Shown here: piece by piece, positions 25,833 to 35,805 of the stretch
Layout: each line of letters begins with the position of its first letter
Numbering within the stretch: position 1 is the stretch's first letter
Source of the DNA: Astrocystis sublimbata
Lineage: Eukaryota > Ascomycota > Sordariomycetes > Xylariales > Xylariaceae
DNA length: 64,000 nucleotides
Direction of reading: 5' to 3'
Assembly (NCBI GenBank): GCA_022453515.1
Contig: JAJNNY010000011.1
Span: 310,001 to 374,000 of the forward strand
Notes under the pieces: model-generated
What the model was told of the DNA's origin: nothing
Databases searched by the model: none
The model's input: only the letters and a program-made list of their open reading frames with translations
Made by a program: the position numbers and the translations under genes

Positions 25833-27152
25833 TCACTCGCCTCGTACGGCCCTCATCTCCACCACCGTGCTCTCGTCCGAGGGATGGCCAGTAGCGAGGC
25901 CGAACCTGCTCCGGAGCCGGTCGAGGAAGGCGTCCATCGGGTACAAGCTCTCGCTGCTCTCGTGGTTGGTGCACGGCGAGTGGCGGATCGGGAGAAGCCA
26001 ATCAACAGGGTTCGTGCCCATGACCATTTTGAAATTCCTCCAATACCCCAAGTCCCAGGGGTTCTCGCCAGGGTATGTCGAGAGGATCGCAAAGGTCCGC
26101 GTCGCTAGGTCGTCTCGGGATGTGGCAGATGAGTCCTCTGCCGGGCTGTTGACGCCGCTTTTCCTCTCGCTTGTCGGCGGGCCCGACAAGGGGTATTGGA
26201 TGACCGCAAACTTCTCCGAGCCTCTTGTTCCTCGGGGCACTCTCACAGCCAAGGTATAGACCTTCTGGCGGTATGTCAATATGTCGACATTCGTCACGTT
26301 CATAAAGATGTATCGCGCCGACATGAGGGCCATCATAAATGAGAAAACGCCAAAGAAGCCCGAGATGGCTAATATCGCTATTAAGTAAGGGTCAGGAGAG
26401 GCACTGTGCTCGACCTGGCGTTTCAGTACGTAGGCACTTGACCCCAATACTACGGCACAATACATTGCCGTGTACGAGACGAATTGTACGAAGAATTTGA
26501 AGGCTGCGCAGAGTCAGCAATGCATATGGCGTATTCAAGAGTACACATTAGAATCAGAGTCGACGTACAGTTTAGCGCAATCATGCCGCCGGCCCACGGG
26601 CAGTAGTGATCCATGCGGTGGATACAGCGGCCAACTTCGCGGCTATGATGGACCCGATCTTGCTTCCAGTTGCAGCACTCGGAGCACCACTTGGGGCGGC
26701 CGTCGGTCTCGCACACGAAGACGTCTCTCGAATAGAAGGCCTCGAGGCCAGGGCTATTGGGATCGTTTGCGCCGTACGTCTGCGTCATCCGCTTCCCGCC
26801 TCTTGTCGCATTCAGTCGCTCGAGGGCGCGGGGGCCCAGGGGGGCGGCACCTGGGTTGGCATTCGCATTGTAGAGGGTTCGTGCGTAGCATGATACCATC
26901 AAGAGGAAGAAGAAGAAGTAGAGAACAAGGATGGCGACAGCGGCGCCATGCTGGTTGAGGGGTCCGAGGAGGTACTGGACTGTAGGAACAAGATTATCAG
27001 TTACAGTTCTCCTCTGTTTATGCGATGTAGATGCGATACTTACCGCAGACCCGGGCGACGACGACATATGTCGCATAGCCGACGGCGGCAGCAAGGAAGA
27101 GAGGGACTATGCGGGTCGTCCACCGCGACGCAGCTTTAGTGCTCTCGATCAT
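25833..27152 (-). CDS. pfa5: Palmitoyltransferase Pfa5 (DHHC family, DHYC variant)
   Basis: Three exons, 27152-27044, 26979-26569 and 26503-25833, give 396 residues. It S-acylates cytoplasmic cysteines of membrane proteins. Four membrane segments are visible: about residues 14-34 and 48-68 before, and two after the catalytic domain (AMYCAVVLGSSAYVL; AILAISGFFGVFSFMMALM). The cysteine-rich core reads CSECCNWKQDRVHHSREVGR and CIHRMDHYCPWAGGM, with D160-H161-Y162-C163 as the active site. DHYC is the normal form in Pfa5 and Akr1, not a defect. The TTxE-like stretch after the last segment is weak. The C-terminal tail contains PWDLGYWRNFKMVMGTNPVDWLL-type sequence seen in Pfa5 relatives (NPWDLG, WLLPI). 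Intron 2 restores IALNSFKFFVQF. Confidence 0.9.
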
Positions 27153-28069
27153 TCCCAGCGCATCCTAAGCCCAGATTCGTTGATTCTCGCGGGTGTGGCA
27201 GACGAGCGAAGAGTATGGCAATGACCGAGGGATCCGTCCGGGTGGTGGAGTCGCCGATTCGGTCGGTGTATTTGAGCTGGAAGACGGGATGCTAAGGAGT
27301 GGACTCGTCGGCTGACGATTGGGCTGCAAGTGTAGTATGAGCAATGCCACCTCACTCTAGGAATCGCAGCGCTGCGGACGGATTCAGGCTCGGATATCTC
27401 ATGCCGTCATCGTGGACTACAGGTGGCTTGTTCACGCGCAATTACGCATTTACGCATTTGGAATTGACAGCGCGGGCGGCGTTGCTGGCCTCCAGGCGAG
27501 TCCAGGCGACCTCAGTCACTGCCCAATCCGCCAGGGAAGGCGAGGAGCGTCTAGTCCCAGCTGAAACTAGACTACCCGCCATTGCCGACGGAGCTAGCCT
27601 TTCTTTGGACCAGACGCCTACCTGCAGAGACTAGCGTCATTCTTAAATATCTGGCCCGCGGGTGAGATAAAACTTGTCTTTCTAGTCCACCACCAATACC
27701 CACCCAAACCGTCAAGTCTTGTTGCACCCGCGTGTCTGGGTACATACCTCCCATACAAATACTTGAATGAGCCTTGGCAATTTAGATCACAATGCATTCA
27801 TTCATGTTGGTCCTCAACTTGGAAGTTGGGTATCACACGATCGAATCTTCTCTCCCTCAATAATGGGTTTTCACTTGGGGCTCTTAGCGTTGCAATCTAC
27901 ACTCTCTAAACCATCGTTGTAGGTAAATGTGAGATCTAATATCTATGCTTTCTACTTTGGCTATTTGTGTGTACAGACTGGGGGCAAGGTATGGTATTAT
28001 TCGCAAGACGAGGAGGAGTGCTCATCCAGCTCGCAGCTGCACCCAGAGAATGCGAATCGATCCCAACGT
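27153..28069. other. Intergenic between pfa5 promoter and OYE gene 3' end
   Basis: Both flanking genes point left. The right end should contain the OYE 3' UTR and the left end the pfa5 promoter. Short frames at 27344-27634 and 27149-27355 have no supportable features. Confidence 0.5.
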
Positions 28070-29238
28070 CTAGGCAACGGCATGCTCGCTCGCCAGATAT
28101 TCCACACTGAATGGGTAGTCGTCATACCCCACGCTCGAGCCGATGGTATAGAAGGTATCGCGATCATACGCGCTTAGCTCGAGACCCTTCTTGAATCTAT
28201 ACACGAGATCTGGATTCGAGATGAAGTGTCTTCCAAAAATGACGACGATGTCTTTGTCCGGATACCCGTCGGTGACAAGTTGCTCTGCCTCGGCTGCTGT
28301 GTACCCTCCAGCGACAAGCAGAGGCCCATCCCAGAGCTTATAGGCGAATTCAAGTGTATCATCAGTCACAGAAGCAAACTCACCCGATATCCTCGCCTCG
28401 ACCAAGTGGATGAATGCCAGACGAGACTGCTTGGCTTTGTTGATGATGTCCGTGAACTGTGGGATTGGGTTCACCATCCTCATGCCCTGGAACGGGCTCC
28501 ACGGAGTGAGTCGGATCCCTACGCGCTCAGCGCCGACGGCATCCACAGCGGCCTTCATGACCTCGTCGACGAAGCGAGACCTGTTCTCCACGCTCCCGCC
28601 ATACTCGTCGTCCCGTTGATTGCTGGTATCTTGGATGAATTGGTCGATGAGATAACCGTTTCCACCGTGGATCTCGACACCGTCAAATCCCGCACTGATA
28701 GCGTTTTTCGCCGCGGTTGCGAAGTCCTGGATCATTTGTTTGACCTCGCCCGTGGTCATGGCGCGTGGCATCGCCGCGCCTTCTTCGATCGGGATGGCAC
28801 TCGGCCCTATGATATCGACGCCCTCCTTCAGAGCCACGTCAACCGTGCCGGCACGCCCCATTCCAGCGATCTGGCAGTATATGAAACAGCCTTTGCGGTG
28901 GACCTCATCGGTGATGGTCTTCCAGCCGGCGATTTGTTCCTTGCTCCAGATGCCTGGTGCGTGTGAGCTGGTAAATTATTAAAGGAATTTTGTTAAGAGA
29001 AGGAGGTGTTACCTGGTGCGTGTGGGTACCCGCCGCAAGCTGCAGGAGACACGAATGTGCCCTCGGACATGATCAAAGTGCCAGGCACAGCGGCTCGTTG
29101 ACTGTAGTAAGTCTTCATCAATGGGGTCGGCACACGATCGCTGTCCGCCCGAAATCGGGTCATGGGGGCCATTCCGAGTCGATGCTGCACTTCGATATTG
29201 CCGATTTTCAACGGCTTGAAAAGACGTGATTCAGCCAT
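28070..29238 (-). CDS. Old Yellow Enzyme family NAD(P)H:flavin oxidoreductase
   Basis: Two exons, 29238-29013 and 28953-28070, give 369 residues, the usual OYE length. OYEs bind FMN in a TIM barrel and reduce activated C=C bonds with NADPH. The N-terminus LFKPLKIGNIEVQHRLGMAP and MTRFRAD covers the FMN-contact loop. The active-site motif is HGGNGYL with H171, N174 and Y176, followed by DQFIQDTSNQRDDEYGGSVE, the classic family block. The phosphate-binding glycines lie in LLVAGGYTAAEAEQL and IVVIFGRHFISNPDL. The 59-nt intron is flanked by an exact 13-bp repeat (see findings) and restores GYPHAPGIWSKEQIAGW. Physiological substrate unknown; detoxification or secondary metabolism are common roles. 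No cluster enzymes surround it. Confidence 0.93.
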
Positions 29239-29906
29239 GGTTGAATGATTGCCTATAAGGTGCTTCGGATAGAAACTTATTTACTTCGAAAAGGACTGTG
29301 GAATAGGACCTCCCGATAGTGTTGATGTGTGGTAGAATGCCATTTCGAATGTCCTGAGATCTCGAGCATTTTATATATTTGTAGAACCTGCACTCTAGAC
29401 GCTTTCGATTACAAAACACCTGATCAATTTGCAGAGCTTACATATCAAAATGCTGTGAGAGGGTCAGGTTGTCTACGTTGACGGAGATGATGCTTCTCGA
29501 ACATCACGAAACGTCTATTTCGAGGAACGAGATATTTCCGAATGTGGAAATAACTTACTTCCATATAGAGAAATGACATACTTCTGAAAAGGGTTTGGCC
29601 ATTTACATGGAGTGTCGAGTCACTCTCGACCAACCTGCCATGCCTGCTTATCGTTTTGCCCCATAGGCGCTAATGTCTGACCCTCAATGCTGATTTATAA
29701 GCGAGTATGAGGCGTGATGTCCAGAATGTCGCCATTTGGTACTTGCAGAGCTCATCAACATCAGGGCTATTAAGAATTTGTATTGGTGCATCTATCTCTC
29801 TAGTACTCGTATCAGCACGCTGCATTAATTGAAGCTAGGTAGCCAATTGTATTCAAGATACCAAGGTACACATCCCGAGCTGATCCTATCTTCGTATTGG
29901 TGCACG
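29239..29906. promoter_or_regulatory. Shared divergent promoter region (OYE gene / transcription-factor-domain gene)
   Basis: 668 bp separate the two start codons, which point away from each other. No TATA box is obvious. An AT-rich stretch lies at about 29340-29580. Co-regulation by the neighbouring regulator is possible but rests on position only. Confidence 0.4.
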
Positions 29907-31657
29907 ATGTCAGCGAGCCATGTATCGGCAAAAGCCGACAACACCCCTATCGTAGGTATGTGCAGTCAAGTATGGTCCGTTATGCTACTGACTCTCATCA
30001 GCTAGCGATAGCTTCCAGTTCATCACCATCCACGCGCCCGATGACGCCAAGGATCGCGCCACGCGGCGTCTAGCCCGGTCGCATGCCGTAAAGCAAGCTC
30101 TGAGAACCAAACGGGCAATCCAGCAAGAGGCGAAGGACAATTTCCGCGTAACCACCTCGCAAGACGAGCTAGGGAAGTTGGCGAGAAAGAAACGGCGGGC
30201 TGCAGCTGCCGTCACACCGCTCGTCCTTCTGTCTTTGGGCATGTTCGATCCCTTCCAAAGTCTCGCGGTCGACTCCTCGAGGCTGCAGACTCTTCTCAGA
30301 GACCGTAAGTTGGATAACTCGCAGTCACTGTCTATGATTTCGTTCGGTAGACTGACAGTGTAGTCAGGCACGGCTAGACAGGCTGCGGAGCCAGTCTTCA
30401 GTGTTTTGGAGGAGCATGCATTCCACAACTTCAGCTCGGTGTTTCGAACTACTTTGGCCGACCCAGCTCTTCTGAATGCCGTTATGTTATCCTTCGCATT
30501 CGCAGTGGCGGGGTGCAACATCAACCGAGAGTGTCTTGGCTACCAGGGCCAGGCAATCGCGTATGTTCGTGAGCGAATGGATTGCCGCAGAGAAGCAACT
30601 TCGGAGGCTACAATAGGCGCCATCCTGCTGCTGGCGGGTGTTGAGGTCTGCAATCCTGTGTTCTAGGACAATAGCACCCTGTTGCTTTGGATCGCGTGTA
30701 ACTGACGTTCGGTTGATGCAGGCTTGTCTTGGTATGACTTCGCAAGTCCAACTTCACATGGGCGCAGTGCGTCTACTACTTCAAATATGTCAAAAGGAGG
30801 GTGTACAACTGACAGACGGTATCAAGCGAGCCATTTTCTGGTAAGTGTGGTCTAGTTACTGATCAAACTTGTGCCGTGTCTTACTTGAACTCACAGGCAA
30901 GACCTAAACTGCTCGGTTTTAACAGGGTCTAGTCGCATAGCCGACCACACGACGTTCTCGGAAATGCAGTGGACGAGAAAATCGTTTTTAATCAATGACT
31001 ACCAGCTGCCTCTCGGATTTCAGAGGAGATCTCACTTGTTAACCAAGGAGTTTATCGAAGTGCTTGAAGACTTGCACGCACTACAGTGTTTCCGAGAGTC
31101 TCCCGATTCTGTATTGTGCGACCTGTCATCGATGGCACTCATCAACAACCACACGGCATCCATGCAATCCAGGCTGATGGGGTTGACCGATGTTTCTTCT
31201 ATCATGACCTGCTGCCGTTTAGCGACATATCTGTGTTCGCAAATGTTGTGCTGCAAGACGTGGTGCTCCCTAGTAATTCCTGTAAATATACCTTAGCCAT
31301 CGACACTGATGAATCTGCTGACCGATAACATTGCAGCCCCATGTCTCTTCCCAGTTACTCCGCAGTCTACAGCAAGCGAACAAAGACGCCGTGTGGGACG
31401 ATCATGACGATTTGCTCGTGTGGCTTATATACATTGGCGGAGCATTCGCCTCAGCAGGGGCGGTACGGTCCGATTACGTTGCCATGTTGCGCTCGAACAG
31501 CGCTGTCGGATCTGGAGGCTTGCATCAATCATGGCCTGAAGTACTCGCCATCTTGAAAGAGTTCATCTGGTCGGACAAAGCATTCAAACGTCCAGTGAAG
31601 GCCTTTTGGGAAGAGGCTTCCATGTTGCCGAATTCAGCGCATACATCGAAGGAGTAG
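29907..31657 (+). CDS. Fungal transcription-factor-domain protein (PF11951-like), no Zn cluster
   Basis: Six exons, 29907-29955, 30002-30304, 30368-30645, 30722-30840, 30897-31281 and 31337-31657, give 484 residues. A basic N-terminal stretch (RATRRLARSHAVKQALRTKR; ARKKRRAAAAV) precedes FDPFQSLAVDSSRLQTLL, the entry to the fungal-specific regulator domain. Further conserved pieces are PVFSV, DPALLNAVMLSFAFAVAG, AILLLAGVEACLGM, QVQLHMGAVRLLLQIC, GIKRAIFWQDLNCSVLTGSS, HVSSQLLRSLQQAN and WDDHDDLLVWLIYIGGAF. There is no Zn2Cys6 motif in any frame upstream, as is common for this subfamily, so direct DNA binding is uncertain. Five introns of 46-76 nt all have GT-AG ends and consistent phases. The first exon (MSASHVSAKADNTPIV) is the least certain part. 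Confidence 0.85.
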
Positions 31658-31803
31658 GTGGTCGACGCATTATCACCTTTCTCTCGGGCATTCCATGGCA
31701 GAGCAAGTATGATGAAGGGTAAAGTGTCGAAACCAGCCCGATCAGGTCCAATATTGATATTCCTACTGCATAGATACTAGATACAACCCGCTGAAAATCA
31801 AAA

Positions 31804-31970
31804 TATGTGCGCTCAATGTACAATCAAAACTAGTATGTGCGCTCAATGTGCAATCAAATCATAGGAACTCGCTTTCGGCTTTTCCCAAGCCACCGTAAAA
31901 CCACTCAATATACAACCAAATCAAAGGAAATCGCTTTTCCCAAACCACTGTAAAACCACAAATGCCCGCT
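31804..31970. repeat. Imperfect tandem repeats between convergent genes
   Basis: A 25-bp unit (TATGTGCGCTCAATGT then R and CAATCAAA) occurs at 31804-31828 and 31834-31858, period 30 bp. It runs into a second, longer pair with shared cores CGCTTT, TTTTCCCAA and CCACYGTAAAACCAC, ending near 31905 and 31959. It fills the 415-bp gap between two 3' ends. Confidence 0.75.
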
Positions 31971-32072
31971 TTTTCCATGCATGCTGCAACTTGGTTTTAC
32001 ACGGGATGGCGTAATGGTGCCCCCAAAAATGTTCAGTAGTAATAGACGCCTCAAAAATATATGCCACGACAG

Positions 32073-35000
32073 TTAATTACGCTTTGCCCTCCGCGGGCGA
32101 CTCACTATTCCCTCATCAGGTTTCGACGTCTTTTGAGATTTCGAAATTTTCGAAGTTTTCGCTGCTGCCGGCTTCTTGGTAACTCTATCGCTGCGAGGAC
32201 CCAAGCTCGCTATCTTTCCTGTAGTAGTATTGGTGACCCGTCGCGAAGACGGGGGCGCTTGATAAGGCTGGGGTTCTTCCCCTCGCGCGGGCAATAATCC
32301 AAATTCCGGCGCTTGGCCCGCAAGCCGCCGGCTTGTCCGCTGTTTCTCATATGTCTTCCGCTGTCGCTTGCGCGGCTTTGGTGGTGTTTGCGTGGCTCTG
32401 TCTTCGGGCTCCGCGGCCGGCGCAGGCGTTAATGAAGACTGTCCTTCCCCGTGGTCGGATAACTGATCTGCGATACGCAGTTGGGATACTCGGGGTTCCT
32501 TGGTTGCTTCTGTTCTAACTCTCTTTGCAGGGCTTGGTGTCCGCGTGGCTCTGTCGTCGGGCTCCGCGGCCGGCGCGGGCGCCGACGAGGCCTGTCCTTC
32601 CCTGTGGTCGGATAATTGATCCACGACACGCGGTTGTGATACTAGGTGTTCCTGAGTCGGCGGTCTCGCGAGCGGCGCGGTGACATGTGGACTTCCTGTA
32701 GCTGGCGCGCGAGCCTCACTCGCCTGACTCTCTTCTGTTCTAATTCTCTTCGTAGGCGCCGATGAAGACTGTCCTTCTCCGTGGTCGGGTAAATGATCCG
32801 CGATACGCGGTTGGGATACTAGGTGTTCTTGGGTTGGCGGTTTTGCGAGCGGCGATGTGACTTGTGGACTTCTTGTAGCTGGCGCGCGAGCCTCACTCGC
32901 CTGTCTCGCTTCTGTTCTAACTCTCTTCGTAGGACGTGGTGACCGTTCCTCGGCCTGGTTTGTATCGTCTGGGTAACTGTGTCTCTTTCTGCTGGGTGTC
33001 TTTGATAACTGTTCCGCGATACGCGGTGGTGATACCAGGGGTTCCTGGGTTGGCGATCTTACGGCTGGCGCTGTGGCATGTGTACTTCTTGTAGCTGACG
33101 CGCGAGCCTCACTCGCCTGTCTCGCTGCTGTTCTAATTCTCTTCCTCGGGCGTCGTGACTGTTCCTCGGCGCTGTCTGTATCGTCTGAATGACTGGGTCT
33201 CTTCCTCTTCCTGGTGGGTGCCCTTGGCAACTGCTCAACTTGCGGAACGGGCTCTACCAATATGGGCGCGACATTCTCTTTGTTCGTTGGATCCGCCGGT
33301 CGCGCAGCCTCTTGACGCTGACCTGCCGCGTAATGGACCGTGATGGAGTCTTCCGGGTCAGGATCCAAGCTTCCTGGGGCGGGAGCCGAGGCATCGGTGT
33401 GGACTCTACCTAGCCGCATCTCATCACGAAAATCGAATACCTGAGTCATATTGAACTCTCGGTCCGGTTGCATCAGTTCTATTGGTTGTTAGTGTGTAAT
33501 CGTAGTCGTCTTCGGCATAGAAGCACTTGTGGGAGGACTTACCTTCTTCTGGCAAAGAGGTATAGTAACGTTCCAGGAAGTATTCATATTTGTCTCTCCA
33601 ATATTGAGGATCGTGGAGGTTAGGTTGTGGGCCTGCGCAAGACTTATAATGGATGCGATGATATCCGGCCACGTATATATCGTCGGCTTCAATAATACTC
33701 CGTCCTTCGTTTAGGAAGAAGTCCTCCCTTAGAACATCGTATAGGAGTCTCTTGTATCTGCGTACCTCACGAGCTTGGGCCAGTTCTGGGCTAGTCTGGA
33801 CGCTTGCAACGCTGCTCGGTGGTGGTGAGAGATCTCCCGTTTCCGACTTTGGGATTGGCAGTTCGTACGGATCCAACTCTAAGTGGGACAGGACTTTGCT
33901 GCTGTCCTCTGGTATGTGTTAGCGATCGCTCAACGAACCTCTGGAATACATGTGAAAGTAAGGTAGGACGTACGCATGCGTCGAATAAGGTTTATATACT
34001 TATCAGTGAAATACTCCCACTTGGATTCCCAGTATGTTGGGTCTGCCAAGTTCGGTTGTGGGCCTCTACTGCGTCTGAAGCGGACATCGTGTCGGCCAAC
34101 GATGCGGAGCTCGTCATTCTTGACGATTTCACGACCCTCGCCTCCGAGGTCCCAGAGGGCTGCCATTCTATTGTAAACACCAATGTATGCCTCTCTCCAT
34201 CTGTTGTAATATACCAGTTCCTCCGATCGGCAACTGGAACTCTCATCGTCGTCCGCCACCGTGGCTCTAATAGATGGGCCATTGGAGATCGGAGTCTCCG
34301 ACACTGCCAAAGCTGCGTCTATCTCGAGTCAGCATTGTTCAAATACCATGCCAGTGCATATTCCTTGCCTGCTTGTTGTGCGGTGGACCACGCTTTGACG
34401 TCTTTCTTCTTGTTCCACCAAGCCCATAATTTATTCCATTCCAGCTGACTCTCATTCCTGCGTTTCTCCTCCTGCGTGGTCGGTGGCTTGTATATGTATG
34501 GAGCGTCGCGGCAAGGGTATTGCTTCCTCCTAAGTTCCCGCAACTTGGGATCAAGGTATTGATGATGGCGATTCCAATAAGCAGGATCTTGGAGAGCAGG
34601 TTTGGGGTCATTGCCCCGATACCGAACATCCCTTTGGCCGACGTCGCAGTAAAGCTCGTAGTCAGCAGTGATTTGTTGACCTTCAGGTCCTCCAAATCGA
34701 TCAAGACCTCTCAAGTTGTTGTAGACGCGTTCTTTTGCCTCTCCGAGCTCGAAATCGGCTCCATAATCTCGCATCAAGCGTTGCAGTTTGGCGTCCCAGA
34801 ACCTGGGATCTTGGAGGTCAGACTCGGGGACTGGGGGTCCTCGATAAAGAAGTTCTGAGAGGTCGGTTAGGTAGACATCTACTGCCTCATAAAACGGGTC
34901 GCCGTCAGCTTTCATATTCTGCACTATCCATAAGAAATTACTGATCCGTCTCTTGACTTTACTCAACGTGAGGATAGGCAAAACACTCGATGACCTGATC

Positions 35001-35092
35001 GATAGAGATTCGGCGGGTCGCCGAGAATCCTCATCCTGTAGCCGCCTCAAGTTGATCTCATTGAGAAGCTTGGCAGAGTTGGACTCGTCCAT
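32073..35092 (-). CDS. Unrecognised nuclear-type protein with four DPxYW repeats and repetitive basic tail
   Basis: Four exons, 35092-34369, 34318-33974, 33908-33543 and 33478-32073, join in phase to 946 residues. I do not recognise the family. Residues 70-475 hold four copies of a roughly 50-residue motif; the cores are DPRFW (95), DPAYW (169), DPTYW (334) and DPQYW (456). Copies 2-4 share VYN..., then R-D/H-V/I-R/H-Y/F, then P-Q/K-P-N/A-L-x-DPxYW and an EYF/QYL end. The tail (about 500-946) has four near-identical units rich in KR[VI]RTE, QASEARAPATRSP and PRIADQLSDHGEGQS, plus many basic clusters that look like nuclear localisation signals. Intron 1 appears to be GC-AG (GCAG|GCAAGG). The upstream limits of exons 2 and 3 have no ATG, so they must be spliced on rather than be separate genes. 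Function unknown. Confidence 0.72.
32640..33130 (-). repeat. Coding tandem repeat in the basic tail
   Basis: The block encoding QASEARAPATRSP recurs at about 32696-32725, 32876-32905 and 33089-33120 with very few base changes, with linked PPTQEHLVSQPRI blocks between. The spacing is about 180 and 213 bp. High base identity points to recent duplication; length variation between strains would be expected. Confidence 0.8.
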
Positions 35093-35805
35093 GGCGAGTG
35101 ATGACGCGGCGCGATTGACGTCAATAGTAAGAAGTGTTTGGTGTACAGGCGAGGTAATTGGACGAAGCGCGGTATCTGCCGTTGTACGTAGGTAATGAAC
35201 AGTCAAATAGAACTTCAGATCGAGTACTGCTATGTTGCCACTAGGCTGAAGTGCATCGAGATGAGAAGCGATGTAGTTTTGGTGTCAGCGAGGGCATCCG
35301 GTCACTGGAGGTGAGCAGTCGAAAACCGAGAAGGCTGTGGTGTGTGGTGTTAAGGTCGAATCATTCCGGCCGCGTTCCCTCAGTGTAAGCGGAGGTAAGG
35401 GAGAGGGGGCAGGGGGCGTTACACAAGTACTGCACCTGTCAGGTGGCCAAGTGTTTGCTCACATTCAATGGCCCATCCAATCATTATTCTGCCTCGCGTC
35501 CACGAGCCGCCGGTGCTCATGTACAACCAGCAGCACTTCCACGCGCAGCTTGCGAGCTTGGGCGTTTCAAGTAGTGGCATGGTGAATGACATGGTGAATG
35601 ACTTGGGTGGCTTGCGCAAGCACGAGTCCCGTACCCATCCAGACAAGGTCGTACACCATTAACTAGCACTAGATAAATATCCAGTGAATATTTCTCAGAC
35701 AATAGGAATGAACATGGCTCCGCAGTTCATGAATTCACACATCTTCTTCTTCTCTTTACTTCTTCTCTCTAAGAAAAGCATATCCTCTGCCACAATAACG
35801 CCAAC
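35093..35805. promoter_or_regulatory. Bidirectional intergenic region between the four-repeat gene and the FHA-kinase gene
   Basis: 713 bp separate the two divergent start codons. A C/T-rich stretch at about 35742-35790 immediately precedes the kinase ATG, typical of a fungal 5' UTR. A small ORF at 35468-35662 (64 codons) has no supportable identity. No clear TATA box. Confidence 0.45.

Noticed and set aside
26612..26623. DHYC rather than DHHC in the palmitoyltransferase
   Set aside because: This is the known form in Pfa5 and Akr1, so it is not a defect.
28226..28966. 246-codon plus-strand frame opposite the OYE gene
   Set aside because: The minus strand carries all OYE motifs; this is a shadow of GC-rich codon use.
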